The notes: generated by a model from the sequence alone, not told the origin. A stretch of 64,000 nucleotides of DNA from JACDAE01 sp963744875 (GCA_963744875.1 CAVUVQ010000009.1:372001-436000); one strand, 5' to 3'; numbered from the stretch's first letter, positions 1 to 9,863 are shown. Translations and numbers: made by a program.

Positions 1-245
1 ATACCCAGCGTTCCACTACGAGCATTAATTGGCTGCAACGGATTGTAGTTGCGCTCAAACAGCCCGAAAGGACCAGGCATAACCGAAACCGAACCACCAT
101 ATTTAATGCCATTGACCGGTGTACCATCTCCTGACACAGTCGTCGTCGTACAAGCAGGAAGCAGAACGAGCCAGAAAGCCAGACAGAAAATAACGATTTT
201 TAAGTGCCAAGGATGTGCAAACATTATGTATCTCTGTGCAAGCAT
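1..245 (-). CDS. Solute-binding lipoprotein of an ABC importer (N-terminus only, runs off the window)
   Basis: The reading frame opens at an ATG (245) preceded at 7 nt by a perfect AGGAGG (complement of 253-258) and is still open at base 1. About 30 residues in, a hydrophobic stretch ends in LLPAC followed by threonines, a lipobox, so the protein should be lipid-anchored outside the membrane. The mature start carries YGGSVSV and, further on, RNYNPLQPI, which resembles the start of family 5 (oligopeptide-type) solute-binding proteins; that assignment is inference from a short piece. It begins 11 bp after the stop of the chemotaxis-type receptor on the same strand, and its Shine-Dalgarno lies beside that stop, so the two are probably one operon. 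Confidence 0.72.
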   Translation of the reverse strand, partial: MLAQRYIMFAHPWHLKIVIFCLAFWLVLLPACTTTTVSGDGTPVNGIKYGGSVSVMPGPFGLFERNYNPLQPINARSGTLG

Positions 246-256
246 GGTGTCGCCTC

Positions 257-2323
257 CTAATGATGTAGATCCAGATCTGGCTTTGTTTCTCCTTTAGAAG
301 GGAAAGGTGTACGAGCCGGCAATATATGTCCAGGGGACGACATATACCGCTCACCACGCCGCTCCTTTCGTATAGGAGACAGATTTTCGCGTGGAGTAAC
401 AGGAACTCCAGGGTCATAGAAATCGTCACGCAACTTAAAAACCACCACTGAAAGGCGTAACTGTTCAACCAGCCACATCAGCTGTTGCAAATGAGATGCA
501 GCATCATTCATCTGTGCATTATTGGCCCGCGTGGTATCAGCGGTCGAATGCATACTACGTACAACCATGTTCGCAGAGTATAGCTGCTTACCAGCTAATT
601 CATTAATATTGACAGCCTCCTTTGCCTGACGCTCAACCACAGCAAAGATAACCGTCAACGCCCCCTCCACATCTTTGATCGCACCCGTTCCTGCAACCGC
701 TTCGCGCTCAGCATTCTGCATTGAGGCTGCCACCGCAGCAATGTCTTCACGCACACTGCGCACAATTCGCGTGATCACCGTCGTTTGATTTTTTGTTTCC
801 TCAGCCAACTTGCGAATACTAGAAGCAAGGACGCCAAAGCCTCTTCCATAGTTACCAGAGGTAGCAGACTGGATAGCGGAATCTAGCGCTAGACGATTCG
901 TCTGATAAGCGATACCAGAAATAACCTCTACAATATTATTGATCTCCTGGGAAACCTCACCAAGCACCTGCACTTTCCTGCTCGCCGCCTGTATATTCTG
1001 ATTGACGCTATTAATTTCATCAAAGGCTCGTAATATTTCATGACGACCACCCGACGCGCTCTGATAAGCATCTTGCGCAATACTATACAAAGTTTGTGCA
1101 TGATGAGCGACCTCATGACTGGCCCCAGCCATATGCTCAACGTCAGCGTTGAGTAGGACGATCTCTCGTAACTGCGTATCGCCAACCTTCACTAAATAGG
1201 AGTTTTGCTCAAGCATGGCACCCGTTGAGCGCTCGACATCAAGTGCGTCTTTTTTAACGCGTACTACCAACCCTCCCAATTCATTAATGATGCGATTAAA
1301 AGAACTGGCAAGGGTTCCTGGCGTATCCCCCGTGACTTCCGCATGCACACGCAGATCGCCTCCACCAATCCCTTTCACCTCATCTATCAGCTTTTCCACA
1401 CGTTGACTGAGATAGTCACGCCTGTCACGCAATTCTTGCATAAGCTGCACAATATGATCAAGCATCGCATTCATAGAAGCGGCAACATGTGCGATTTCAT
1501 CATTCCCTTGCAGATCCGAGCGTGCCCCCGTCTCACCACCAATAATGCGCCTGGTTAAAACTACCAGTTGATACAATGGGCGTGTTATCGTCTGGTTGAC
1601 GAGAAAACCTATGGTGAACACAATTAGCATTGAAATGGCTACCGCAAGAATAGTTCCTATAATGATCGGATTAATCTGCGAAGGCCCAACTTTAACCACC
1701 TCGGTATTCACCTGCTCAGTAATAGCAACTATTTGTTGCCAGTTCTGCAACACAGGAGTATAGAGCGCATCGGCTTTTTGCAAGAGCCTGGCCGCCTGTG
1801 TCAACGGGAGTTGCGTGTCCAGACCAATCAGCAAGCTATCTTGCGCAACCTTGTATTGGGGCCACTGATGCAACAGCATAGTATCAAGAAGCTGCCGTTG
1901 CTGAGCGATAAGGGGGGTGTGAGGATCGTTATTTAACAATATAGCGCGAATGTCTACCGCACTGTCAGATGTGGCAAGCTGATATTTCTGTTGATATTGC
2001 ACCCCATCGACATCAAAGTTTCCTTCAATATTCAACACCTGAAAAATTACTTGCTGTTCAGCTTGAAATGAGTGCGTTACATGACTGGTAATACCTGGCA
2101 GCAAAGCCACCAGCAGCGCATGCATACTTTGCAGATTTGCCAGCTCATCCGTGGTAATTTTAAGCGCCTGATTACTCATTTGCACCGCTCGGCCACTGGC
2201 TTGTAGAGTCCCAAAATATGAAATGCTTAACACTCCAATCACAATAATGGGAATAACCGTGGCCCAGGCAAAAATAAAGAACAGCCGTATAAAAAGTGGA
2301 ACGCTTCTTGCCCATTTCAGCAT
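257..2323 (-). CDS. Methyl-accepting chemotaxis-type receptor (HAMP plus MA signalling domain)
   Basis: A 688-residue membrane receptor. A transmembrane helix at about 13-36 and a second at about 218-243 bracket a 180-residue, mostly helical extracytoplasmic sensor region. A HAMP domain follows (TRPLYQL onward, ~245-300), then a second HAMP-like stretch and the long coiled-coil signalling domain. The hairpin tip reads IAYQTNRLALDSAIQSA, close to the conserved tip but with L to R, N to D and E to Q changes that recall PilJ-type receptors rather than enteric Tar/Tsr. The ATG at 2323 has AGGAGG seven bases upstream. No cheA/cheW lies in the window, so whether it feeds a flagellar or pilus-type pathway cannot be told. 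It is followed 11 bp later by a solute-binding lipoprotein gene, a possible sensor-binding protein pair. Confidence 0.88.
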   Translation of the reverse strand: MLKWARSVPLFIRLFFIFAWATVIPIIVIGVLSISYFGTLQASGRAVQMSNQALKITTDELANLQSMHALLVALLPGITSHVTHSFQAEQQVIFQVLNIEGNFDVDGVQYQQKYQLATSDSAVDIRAILLNNDPHTPLIAQQRQLLDTMLLHQWPQYKVAQDSLLIGLDTQLPLTQAARLLQKADALYTPVLQNWQQIVAITEQVNTEVVKVGPSQINPIIIGTILAVAISMLIVFTIGFLVNQTITRPLYQLVVLTRRIIGGETGARSDLQGNDEIAHVAASMNAMLDHIVQLMQELRDRRDYLSQRVEKLIDEVKGIGGGDLRVHAEVTGDTPGTLASSFNRIINELGGLVVRVKKDALDVERSTGAMLEQNSYLVKVGDTQLREIVLLNADVEHMAGASHEVAHHAQTLYSIAQDAYQSASGGRHEILRAFDEINSVNQNIQAASRKVQVLGEVSQEINNIVEVISGIAYQTNRLALDSAIQSATSGNYGRGFGVLASSIRKLAEETKNQTTVITRIVRSVREDIAAVAASMQNAEREAVAGTGAIKDVEGALTVIFAVVERQAKEAVNINELAGKQLYSANMVVRSMHSTADTTRANNAQMNDAASHLQQLMWLVEQLRLSVVVFKLRDDFYDPGVPVTPRENLSPIRKERRGERYMSSPGHILPARTPFPSKGETKPDLDLHH

Positions 2324-2587
2324 GCAGAACCTCCTCGTTACTGCAACTAGTAACTACATGTTGTTAATACAATGACGTTATTGCATTAAATCCCCCTATA
2401 TTTCTCTTACATTCCAGGAAGCAGTGACGACGTGCTATAAATGGTAGAGTACTGCTTGCTGTTTTTACCATATCTTGTTTCCTGGCGTCAACAAAATTTA
2501 GTGACTGACCAAAAACTGGAGAAACTCTGTTGCAAGAAGCAAGCTACTCTGATACAGTTGAAGCAAAAAAACAAAAGAGGATTAATC

Positions 2588-2851
2588 ATGGCAGAACAAC
2601 TCCCATTCAAATGGCTACCACACCGCGCCCCGGCAGTTATCAACAAACTGCTAGTTTTCTTACTGCATTCACCTCTTCACTGGCTACTGAGTAATAACAT
2701 GCTCCTACTCACATTTACAGGTCGTGTCAGTGGGCAACAATTTAGCATCCCAGTGTCCTATTTCCTTTCGCAAGGAAAGATTGTCAAGGACATACCGTCA
2801 TATTCATCAGCGCGTGACGACTCCCCACAGACTGGCCCACTACTTGCATAG
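2588..2851 (+). pseudogene. Truncated, frameshifted deazaflavin-dependent nitroreductase-like gene
   Basis: From the ATG at 2588 (GAGGA just upstream) 87 codons can be read. The middle, LLLTFTGRVSGQQFSIPVSY, matches the signature of F420-dependent nitroreductase/quinone reductase-like proteins (T-T-GRKSG...T-PV). Members normally run 130-160 residues. Here homology stops after SYFLSQG; one frame over, GHTVIFISA looks like the expected next strand but then hits a stop, and the downstream W-NL part is missing. I read this as a remnant with a one-base shift and a lost 3' half. A complete relative of the family lies at 21.1 kb. It sits 70 bp upstream of hbd with no sign of co-regulation. Confidence 0.55.
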
Positions 2852-2921
2852 CTTCCCCGCATAGCGTAAGCTACCCTTACAACCATCAGCAACAATCATT
2901 TCTGAAAGGAAGTAAGATTCA

Positions 2922-3782
2922 ATGACAATTCGTAAAGTAGGCGTAGTTGGTGCGGGCCTCATGGGAAGCGGCATCGCTCAAACATGCGCCCAATCTGGCT
3001 ATCAAACAATTGTGCGCGAAATCAACCAGCCTCTGCTCGATAAAGGCCTCACACGTATTCATGATGCCTGGAATACGATGGCAAATAAGGGTAAGTTAAC
3101 CCAACAACAGGTAGCCGAGAATCGTGACCGTCTACGCGGCACGCTCAATATGGAAGATTTTGCAGATTGCGATCTGGTGATCGAGGCCGTCATTGAAAAT
3201 ATGGAGGAGAAACTGCGCCTCTTCCCAGCTCTCGATCACGTGCTCAAACCAGAAGCCTTCATTTTGAGCAACACTTCATCCCTCAATGTAACGCAAATGG
3301 GCGCAGTGACGAAACGGGCGGATAAGATCTGTGGGCTGCACTTCTTTAATCCCGCTCCCGTCATGAAGCTAGTCGAGATCGTGCAAACTATTTCCACCTC
3401 GCCCCAGACGGTCGAAGAGGTAAGACAATTTGCTCTTTCGCTGGGCAAAACGCCCGTCTTAGCAAAAGATACCGCAGGCTTCATCGTTAATTTCCTGCTC
3501 ATTCCTTACTTGATTGCAGCGATCCGCATGCTAGAAAATGGCATGGCTTCACGCGATGATATCGATACCGCGATGAAACTTGGCTGCGGCTATCCTATGG
3601 GTCCATTTACCTTGCTTGACTATGTAGGATTAGATACCACACTATGGGCGGCTGAAGCGATCTATGAAGAGTATAAGGATCCTCTCTATGCGCCTCCTCC
3701 ATTGTTGCGTCGCATGGTAATCTCTGGAATGATGGGCAAGAAAAGTGGCAAGGGTTTCTACGACTACACAAAAGAGCAATAA
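2922..3782 (+). CDS. hbd: 3-hydroxybutyryl-CoA dehydrogenase
   Basis: 286 residues, the normal length for the stand-alone enzyme that interconverts acetoacetyl-CoA and 3-hydroxybutyryl-CoA with NAD(P). The N-terminal Rossmann fold carries VGAGLMGSGIAQ (~8-19). The conserved block with NTSSLNVTQ follows, and CGLHFFNPAPVMKLVEI holds the catalytic histidine and nearby glutamate. The C-terminal helical domain has KDTAGFIVNFLLIPYL and GCGYPMGPFTLLDYVGLD. The ATG at 2922 is preceded by GAAAGGAAG. It stands alone, with a palindromic element immediately downstream that could act as its transcription stop. Use in butyrate or PHB-type metabolism or fatty-acid oxidation cannot be decided from context. 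Confidence 0.93.
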   Translation: MTIRKVGVVGAGLMGSGIAQTCAQSGYQTIVREINQPLLDKGLTRIHDAWNTMANKGKLTQQQVAENRDRLRGTLNMEDFADCDLVIEAVIENMEEKLRLFPALDHVLKPEAFILSNTSSLNVTQMGAVTKRADKICGLHFFNPAPVMKLVEIVQTISTSPQTVEEVRQFALSLGKTPVLAKDTAGFIVNFLLIPYLIAAIRMLENGMASRDDIDTAMKLGCGYPMGPFTLLDYVGLDTTLWAAEAIYEEYKDPLYAPPPLLRRMVISGMMGKKSGKGFYDYTKEQ

Positions 3783-3832
3783 CGGTTCTCCATTATTGCA
3801 GATGAAACCTTCGACAAATGCCTGTAATATAT

Positions 3833-3935
3833 GTAAAACGGTAGAGGCCCGATTGCATCGCGTCCGCCATTTATGGAATGATGATCCAGGTTGATCAATC
3901 ACAGACGCGATGCAATCGGGCCTCTACCGTTTTAC
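3833..3935. repeat. Palindromic element copy A (32-bp perfect arms)
   Basis: Two perfect 32-base inverted arms (3833-3864 and 3904-3935) enclose a 39-base loop. The arm starts GTAAAACGGTAGAGGCCCG and ends GCATCGCGTC. The loop contains ATTTATGGAAT and GGTTGATCAATCA, which recur in the loops of copies at 46.0 and 58.3 kb, so this is one element family rather than independent terminators. It lies between the convergent 3' ends of hbd and the membrane protein gene. Confidence 0.85.
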
Positions 3936-3970
3936 ACGCTTCGGCCTCTTTGGTGACAAAGCCGAAAATC

Positions 3971-4762
3971 TTATTTAGATGTTGCAGCGGGAGCGGTCTT
4001 GCGTGCCGCATAAGTTTTGCGCCGCTCACCCACGTAACGCTGTGGACTGGGTGCAACCTCTTCACGATGATATGACCCACTGGCATCAGTATTGATACCA
4101 GGCGAGTTCGGGCCGTAGTTATAGTGACCGGTTTCGGCTGGAGACAATTGTCCACTGGCAAAAAGTGGCACACCATTGAGCACAGGCCGACCAGGATCAG
4201 GTGCCTCTTCATAAAGATCTTGCGGAACCACATCCAGACCACTATCAAGAAGATCCTGCTCACTCATCGTCAGGCGCACAACATTATTCTTGATCTCATC
4301 TTCGGTGGCTGCAATGGGAATATAAAAAGGTTTCGTGAACAAGCCACCACGCTCAGCGAGGATATAACGCTCGAAGCGTGCCTTTACCGTTCCCAACGGT
4401 TCACCATTCTTGTCCAACACATCCTGACCAATTAAAAAACGGGCAGCGGCAGCGCTGGGAGCAGGTGGAACAATAATGTAGTCCGCCTTTGGCGTAGCCA
4501 TTGGATCCTGCAACGCCCAGCCCAGAATACCCACCAGCACGAAAGGAGCAGCCACGATGGTTAGCCAGGGATTAGTCGGAAAGAACAAAAAGCCGCTTAC
4601 TGTGACCAGAATAGCAATGCTTAAGATAAATGGCCATAAACTCGGATTAGGCAGATGAATATGATGTTCCTCCTCAGCACCCTCCACCGCATCGGCATGC
4701 TCATTAGGGGACGAGGTGAAATCGTCCACTGTGAGATTAGTACTTTTAAGAGAACTATCCAT
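3971..4762 (-). CDS. Two-helix membrane protein with a PRC-barrel-like C-terminal domain
   Basis: 263 residues. A charged, histidine-rich cytoplasmic start (EEEHHIHLPNPSLWPF) leads into two membrane helices (~43-60 and 66-86) separated by FFPTNPWL. This arrangement resembles subunit IV-like small proteins of bacterial cytochrome oxidases. A soluble domain follows (~107-185): LIGQDVLDKNGEPLGTVKA, then a strand-rich part, which looks like a PRC-barrel. The tail (~190-263) is low in structure and ends basic (KTAARK-like). The ATG at 4762 is preceded by AAGGAAAG. No oxidase genes are adjacent, so the oxidase link is only a resemblance. Its stop lies 36 bp from palindromic element A. Confidence 0.7.
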   Translation of the reverse strand: MDSSLKSTNLTVDDFTSSPNEHADAVEGAEEEHHIHLPNPSLWPFILSIAILVTVSGFLFFPTNPWLTIVAAPFVLVGILGWALQDPMATPKADYIIVPPAPSAAAARFLIGQDVLDKNGEPLGTVKARFERYILAERGGLFTKPFYIPIAATEDEIKNNVVRLTMSEQDLLDSGLDVVPQDLYEEAPDPGRPVLNGVPLFASGQLSPAETGHYNYGPNSPGINTDASGSYHREEVAPSPQRYVGERRKTYAARKTAPAATSK

Positions 4763-4934
4763 AGAGCTCTCGCTTTCCTTGAGATAGAGTACGTTCTACG
4801 GGGACGCGTTGTTCCAAAATCGTCCCACTAGTAGCATACCAAATAAGTTGAAGCTGTGCAAGCGGTACATACTCTTAGCTCTCCATCTCTTCTCCGAACA
4901 TAGAATCTTCGCAAAGCTATTTTCATTTCTCCTC

Positions 4935-5480
4935 TTATGAGATAGCTATCTGACTCCACTGCTGATTCGTGCCGCCATTGTCGGACCACTGTTGCACGAC
5001 CGCCCCTGTACTGGTAGATTTGTTCGCTACATCAAGCACCAGACCACTATTGCGGTTCACAAGCCTGGAGTAGCCACCACTTACAGCAACAACAATCCAT
5101 TGCTGGCTTGTGCTCCCACTGTCAGACTGCTGTTGGGCGACTCCCCCGGCACGTGTAGAATTGTTGGCGATACCAAGCACCTTAGCCACTATTGCGATTG
5201 ATCATCTTGAAGTAGCCATTGCTAACAGCAACAACGCTCCATTGCTGGCTCGTGCTTCCACTGTCAGACTGCTGCAACACAGCCACTCCCTCACCAGTGG
5301 AGGCATTCGCCACACCAAGCACCAACCCACTATGACGGTTGACAATCTTGGAGTAGGTTAATTTGGGGGCTACTTCGAGATCCCACACAACCGTGGTAAA
5401 TGGCGCTAGTGTCAGCGTACTACCCGATGTATAAGCTTTCTGGCTTACCAGATCTAGCGTACTGGCCCCCCCGCTCCTTG
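4935..5480 (-). pseudogene. Frameshifted ricin-type beta-trefoil tail of the upstream secreted protein
   Basis: Downstream of the stop of the 764-residue protein, two further frames encode a ricin-B-like lectin domain. 5182 to ~5470 gives NRHSGLVLGVAN, then QQSDSGSTSQQW. 4935 to ~5190 gives two more QQW repeats and the natural end. Joining the pieces needs one base added in a run of seven G (minus strand, 5465-5471) and one removed near 5185, after which all three trefoil repeats are in register. The two shifts cancel, so the last part is back in the frame of the main gene. As written the catalytic part would be made without its carbohydrate-binding tail. Confidence 0.75.
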
Positions 5481-7748
5481 TGGGACTGTGATGGTATAAG
5501 CCTGGCTCACTGATGCATTCATAGCAATGACATAGCGCCCATAAGCACATTGGTAGAAGGAAGCGCGTCCGGCAAACGGGGTTTCCACGCCAACCGGAGC
5601 TGGAACCACATCCGAAGGCGACGCCGCGACCGGATAGGAAGTACCAGCGAAAGCCTGATGCTGAGTTGGTCCCGGAGGGGTGATGCCGCCATTGCCAAAA
5701 TCTTCGTTGATCCAGTCGGGCTGAATGTAGGCATTTCCGGTTGAGGTGAAGGCTGTTTGCTCCCAGACCGTGGCCGAGCGGTCGATAGTAGGAGTAATGT
5801 GGTGAATGCGTGCCAGATTGTTGATCCCCCATCTAGCACGCCAGTATAACGAGGCATAGAGACGCTCCTGCCCATTTTTTAGCGCAACAACTCCATTCTC
5901 CTCGTCTGTGAAGACAAAGTCTGGCTGCCCATCAGTCATAGGGAGTCGCGTGCTGCTTGTAGGGAGTGCCTGGAATGTACTGTATTCGCCCGGTATACTC
6001 AGGACATTCAGGTTATTTCGAGAACTAGAGTTGCTGATCTGCCCCTGAACCAGCGCATAGTATTGATTATCAGCCATCATCTGTTGCAAGTAGCCAATAA
6101 GGGCCGGGTCCTGGAGCATAGCTGTTATACGCAACGCATCTCCATCCACCGATGATCGCTGTACATAGACAACTTCACCAGGATAGATAACATCACGCCA
6201 TCCAATGACCACCTCCATACGCATCGCCCGATTACCGTTAGCGTCAACTTCCGGATAGCGGAAAACCGCTCTCGCTTTGACGATCTTGAGAATCTGTTTC
6301 AGTAAGGTCTGATCCTTGACTCCACCTGCTTCAGTGACAGCCTCCCACAAAAAACACAGCCAGTCAATAACCTCGCCATAGTCGCCGACATACCCAAGCT
6401 CTCGCGTGAGGCCCTTCTGAGTAACCTGATAGTACGTGCTGCCAAGCGGTTTCGTTGGTGTGCCACTGGCGTCTTCGGGACCAAGCCATGGTAAAAGGCC
6501 GACAGCCTGGTAAATATATGCACGCACCTCAGGCTCCGGTAGAGCCTTATCGGGCGCAATCACGGATAACCCCCGGTTAGCATAGTAAATGCCGAGAGAG
6601 CAGATCATCATCTGGTTGCTGTACTGGGGTAATTTCTGACGCCAGTGGTCACGACTATCCACAAGCATCTTTGTATAGGCGCTCAGTCGTGTCGTACCAG
6701 CCATGCCAGTGACATCCAGAAAAAGTTGGCTACCCAGTTGGCTGCCCAAAAGCACCATGAGCTGACCAACACGACCAAACCCTTCCCACTGTTGCGCCGA
6801 ACTGGTCATTACTATAGAATTAGCGAGGTAGGATATGTAGAGCGCATCTAGAGCGCCTAGCACCTGGCTTAAAGCCTTATTGTTATTGTAAGCAGGAGTA
6901 GAAGGCATGAAATACGCTTTGGCCAACGTTACCATGTTCCAGAGGTCCAGCGAGGATGGGGTGGCAGCAAGCAGCGAGTTGACAATGCTCGTTATGCGGG
7001 CAGAGACCGCAGCCATAACCTCTGCACCAGGAGAAGTACGAACCGATGGATTGGGGACGGTCCCTTGCACATCATCGGAGGCAGGTGTAAAGAATGGTGT
7101 AGTGTGTGAATAAACACGATAGACACCACGGCTGGACTGAGCAAAAGGCTTGTAATACTCTGCAGCAGTCGTCCCATATCCCCAGATGCGGCCCATCGAT
7201 TGTATTTCGACGTTGACGGTCGTCTTACCCTGCGTCATGGATAGGGGCAATGGTAAGGTATGGTAAAAGAATCGACCTACCGTTCTCGGCTCATCCGAGG
7301 CGATATCCAACGGGTCCACATCACCCAGGTGATAATAGCCAACCTGCTTGCCTTCACAGAACAACATCAGTCGCCCAAGTGCTGATCCCGCATCTGAACC
7401 CCACAATTTGATCGAAATGTAGGTCGGCAAACTGGGATCACACGTTATGGCAAAGCTTGCAGTACCGCCCCACAAACTCACAGGTAAAGATGGATTGAAG
7501 ACCCTTGCTGTCTGGCTCAAGCCACCAGTGACAATAGATGATAAGGTGGAGGAGAGGCTATGAGCACTCTCCGATGTCACATTACCAAACACAATTGTGT
7601 CGAGCAGGCCTGCAGAGGCCTGTACGTTAGATGCACGGACTTGCAAAGGAGATCCGTTGGCGAGCCATACCCACTCTGCGGTCCCTATAGCCCCTGCACC
7701 AACTGCAGCCGCTTGCAATAACGCACGACGACTTATACTTTTTTTCAT
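5454..7748 (-). CDS. Tat-exported protein of unknown family (lectin-tailed in its intact form)
   Basis: 764 residues starting MKKSISRRALLQAAAVGAG, a twin-arginine signal, so it should be exported folded. The next ~170 residues are strand-rich (WGGTASFAI, YISIKLWGSD). The remainder, roughly 230-640, is helix-rich with aromatic clusters (LTRELGYVGDYGEVIDWLCF, IGWRDVIYPGEVVYVQRS), suggesting an alpha/alpha-barrel-type carbohydrate enzyme; I do not recognise the family. It ends abruptly at VPQGAGGPVR where a G7 run shifts the frame away from a ricin-type lectin. Corrected length would be about 937 residues. An inverted repeat 30 bp upstream of the ATG may be an operator. Likely target: a plant or fungal polysaccharide (inference). 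Confidence 0.75.
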   Translation of the reverse strand: MKKSISRRALLQAAAVGAGAIGTAEWVWLANGSPLQVRASNVQASAGLLDTIVFGNVTSESAHSLSSTLSSIVTGGLSQTARVFNPSLPVSLWGGTASFAITCDPSLPTYISIKLWGSDAGSALGRLMLFCEGKQVGYYHLGDVDPLDIASDEPRTVGRFFYHTLPLPLSMTQGKTTVNVEIQSMGRIWGYGTTAAEYYKPFAQSSRGVYRVYSHTTPFFTPASDDVQGTVPNPSVRTSPGAEVMAAVSARITSIVNSLLAATPSSLDLWNMVTLAKAYFMPSTPAYNNNKALSQVLGALDALYISYLANSIVMTSSAQQWEGFGRVGQLMVLLGSQLGSQLFLDVTGMAGTTRLSAYTKMLVDSRDHWRQKLPQYSNQMMICSLGIYYANRGLSVIAPDKALPEPEVRAYIYQAVGLLPWLGPEDASGTPTKPLGSTYYQVTQKGLTRELGYVGDYGEVIDWLCFLWEAVTEAGGVKDQTLLKQILKIVKARAVFRYPEVDANGNRAMRMEVVIGWRDVIYPGEVVYVQRSSVDGDALRITAMLQDPALIGYLQQMMADNQYYALVQGQISNSSSRNNLNVLSIPGEYSTFQALPTSSTRLPMTDGQPDFVFTDEENGVVALKNGQERLYASLYWRARWGINNLARIHHITPTIDRSATVWEQTAFTSTGNAYIQPDWINEDFGNGGITPPGPTQHQAFAGTSYPVAASPSDVVPAPVGVETPFAGRASFYQCAYGRYVIAMNASVSQAYTITVPQGAGGPVR

Positions 7749-7776
7749 CGATTACTTCCTTGCGATCATTCTACTA

Positions 7777-7801
7777 AAATACAACCATCATAGTTGTATT
7801 T
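7777..7801. promoter_or_regulatory. Possible operator: 9-bp inverted repeat before the Tat-exported protein
   Basis: AAATACAAC and GTTGTATTT face each other over 7 bases, 29 bp upstream of the ATG at 7748. The size and placement suit a sugar-responsive repressor site, but there is no regulator gene next to it to support that. Confidence 0.3.
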
Positions 7802-7905
7802 AAAAGATAAAAGAAAACGATTGCTTCTGTCAAGAAAACAAACTTTTATCATAGGACTCACCAATTCCAAATTTAGCACCAACATTCATTTATGATACAT
7901 GAGCG

Positions 7906-8962
7906 CTAAAATATGACTTCTCCATCTACGTTATCTCTCAACAACAACCCTTCCTCATAGATGCGCCGGATCACATCCTCAATCTCCGGTTCCTGAAAGG
8001 TCACATCGCGTAAGCGATAGCGAGCACCTAACCATGATACCAGTTCGTGAGCAGGGAGTGCCTCACGACTAAAACTAAGCCAGAGGCGCGGCCCCTCCGC
8101 ACGCACCAGTTGTACACCCTCAGGCAGCCTTTGGAGAACCGGCATTCCCCCATCATAAGAGATGCCAACCAGTTCCGAGGCATCCAGAACAGCAACAAGT
8201 GTTCGCTCACCACCAAACCGCTCACGAATATCAGCAACCGTACCGTCATAGAGCTTACGTCCATGATCGACGATAAGCATACGTGGACAAAGCATCTCGA
8301 CATCATCCATATCATGGGTCGTCAACAAAATCGTCGTACGATGCTCAGCATTGAGTGAGAGCAGAAATGCACGAATACGCGCCTTAGCAACCACATCCAG
8401 TCCAATGGTTGGTTCATCCAGATAGAGAAGCTCAGGATCATGCAAAAGAGCCGCCGCCAGATCACCGCGCATCCGCTGCCCTAGAGAAAGTTGGCGGACA
8501 GGCGTATCCAGAAACTCATTCAGATCAAGCATGTCACATAAACGCTCAAAATTGGCCTTGTAGCGCGACTCTGGCACACGATAAAGATGGCGCAACAGGC
8601 GTAGCGAATCAAGCAACGGGAGATCCCACCAGAGTTGCGTCCGTTGCCCAAAGACCACGCCGATACGTGCCGCCAGTTGTCTACGTTGTTGTACAGGGAT
8701 CAGTCCAGCTACACGCACAAGTCCACTGGTTGGCATAAGAATACCGGTCAGCATCTTGATCGTCGTGCTTTTGCCCGCGCCATTCGGTCCAATCAGCCCG
8801 ATCATCTCGCCACGCTCCACCTGTAGAGAAAGATTGTGAACAGCATTGACCACACGCACATTGGGATTGACGATGCTACGTAATCCACCTGACAGACCAG
8901 CTCCTCTTCTGCACGATACGAAATGTTTTATTCAGTTCTCTGGCTTCGATCATTATAGTCAT
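7906..8962 (-). pseudogene. ABC-2 exporter ATPase with an N-terminal frameshift
   Basis: The natural start is the ATG at 8962 (AAGGAG 7 nt upstream), reading MTIMIEARELNKTFRIVQKR. A one-base insertion near 8905 then throws the frame into a stop at 8876. The correct frame resumes with SGGLRSIVNPNVRVVNAV and stays open to 7906. From there everything is intact: Walker A GPNGAGKSTT, signature LSLGQRMRGDLAAALL, Walker B ELLYLDEPT, the switch histidine (LLTTHDMDDVE) and the C-terminal domain ending EDVIRRIYEEG. This is the NatA-like/DUF4162 type that pairs with two 260-residue permeases, both present upstream. An internal GTG at 8859 could still make a protein lacking the first strands. Confidence 0.8.
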
Positions 8963-9014
8963 GCAAAAACTCCTTCTTATCCTGTATACAACTTCGCAGA
9001 AGCGTATTCCATTT

Positions 9015-9863
9015 TTAACTACCCGTACTCTGATAGCGATGCACTCCAAAGCGCCATACAAAAGCAGCAATACACGCGAAGAGAGCAGCAGCCAGAGGAC
9101 CTGTGAAAGCCAATCCATTGGATAGACCAAAAGGCAGTGGACGCTCAAGAATGTAGCAGGTCGGCACATACGAACCAAAAGCGACAGGGACGACGAATAA
9201 GAAAAAACGTTGCAGAATCTGATGATAAATGGTCAAGGGATAACTGAGCATCTCACGTCCACCATAGGTCAAAATGTTGGTTAGCTCTGTGGTCTCAATG
9301 GTCCAGAAGCAAACGGTAGCACCAAGCAGCAAGATAGTAATGAAAATTATCGCGCCACTCACAACGCCAAGCACCAGTACCAGCACCTTCACCATCGTCC
9401 AGTGCAGATGCGGCAAAAGATGCAATGCCAGGATGAAAGCCAGGGCACCCTGCGTCAAACGGCCCAGGCGGCGCAGACGAAAATCGCTCCCAATCACCTG
9501 CGTAAAAACACCAACAGGACGCAACAACACACGATCAAAATCACCACGCCGAATCGTCTCCGCAAAGTTATCGATGCCCGCGCCAATCATCTCCGCAAAT
9601 CCAAAACTGATCGACATAATCGCCGTTAAGAGCACAACTTCGCCAACATGCCAGCCGAGCAGGGTTGGAAACGGGCCAAAGAACAGGAGCACAGCAGTAA
9701 ATTCGAGGACGGTAGTCAAAAGATAGGTCACAATATCCAGCACGAGATTGACTTTGTACTGGGCCTGAGCTTAAATCTGCATACGAATGAGGCGCAGGTA
9801 GAGACGAACATCACGCAGGAAAAGAGAACTGCGCAGGAATAAACTATGCATATGTTGGGCCAT
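9015..9863 (-). pseudogene. ABC-2 exporter permease interrupted by an in-frame stop
   Basis: Reading from the ATG at 9863 (GAGGAAAGG just upstream) gives 30 good codons ending RLYLRLIRMQI, then TAA (complement of 9771-9773). The same frame continues AQAQYKVNLVLDIVTY, exactly the expected first helix of this permease family, down to 9015. The remaining 242 residues hold about six membrane helices (GEVVLLTAIMSISFGFAEM, VLVLVLGVVSGAIIFITILL, and others) and a normal C-terminus. The change behaves as a nonsense mutation at codon 31. A GTG at 9743 could restart translation but would lose the amphipathic start. It is the second gene of the operon permease-permease-ATPase, whose ATPase is also broken. 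Confidence 0.8.
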
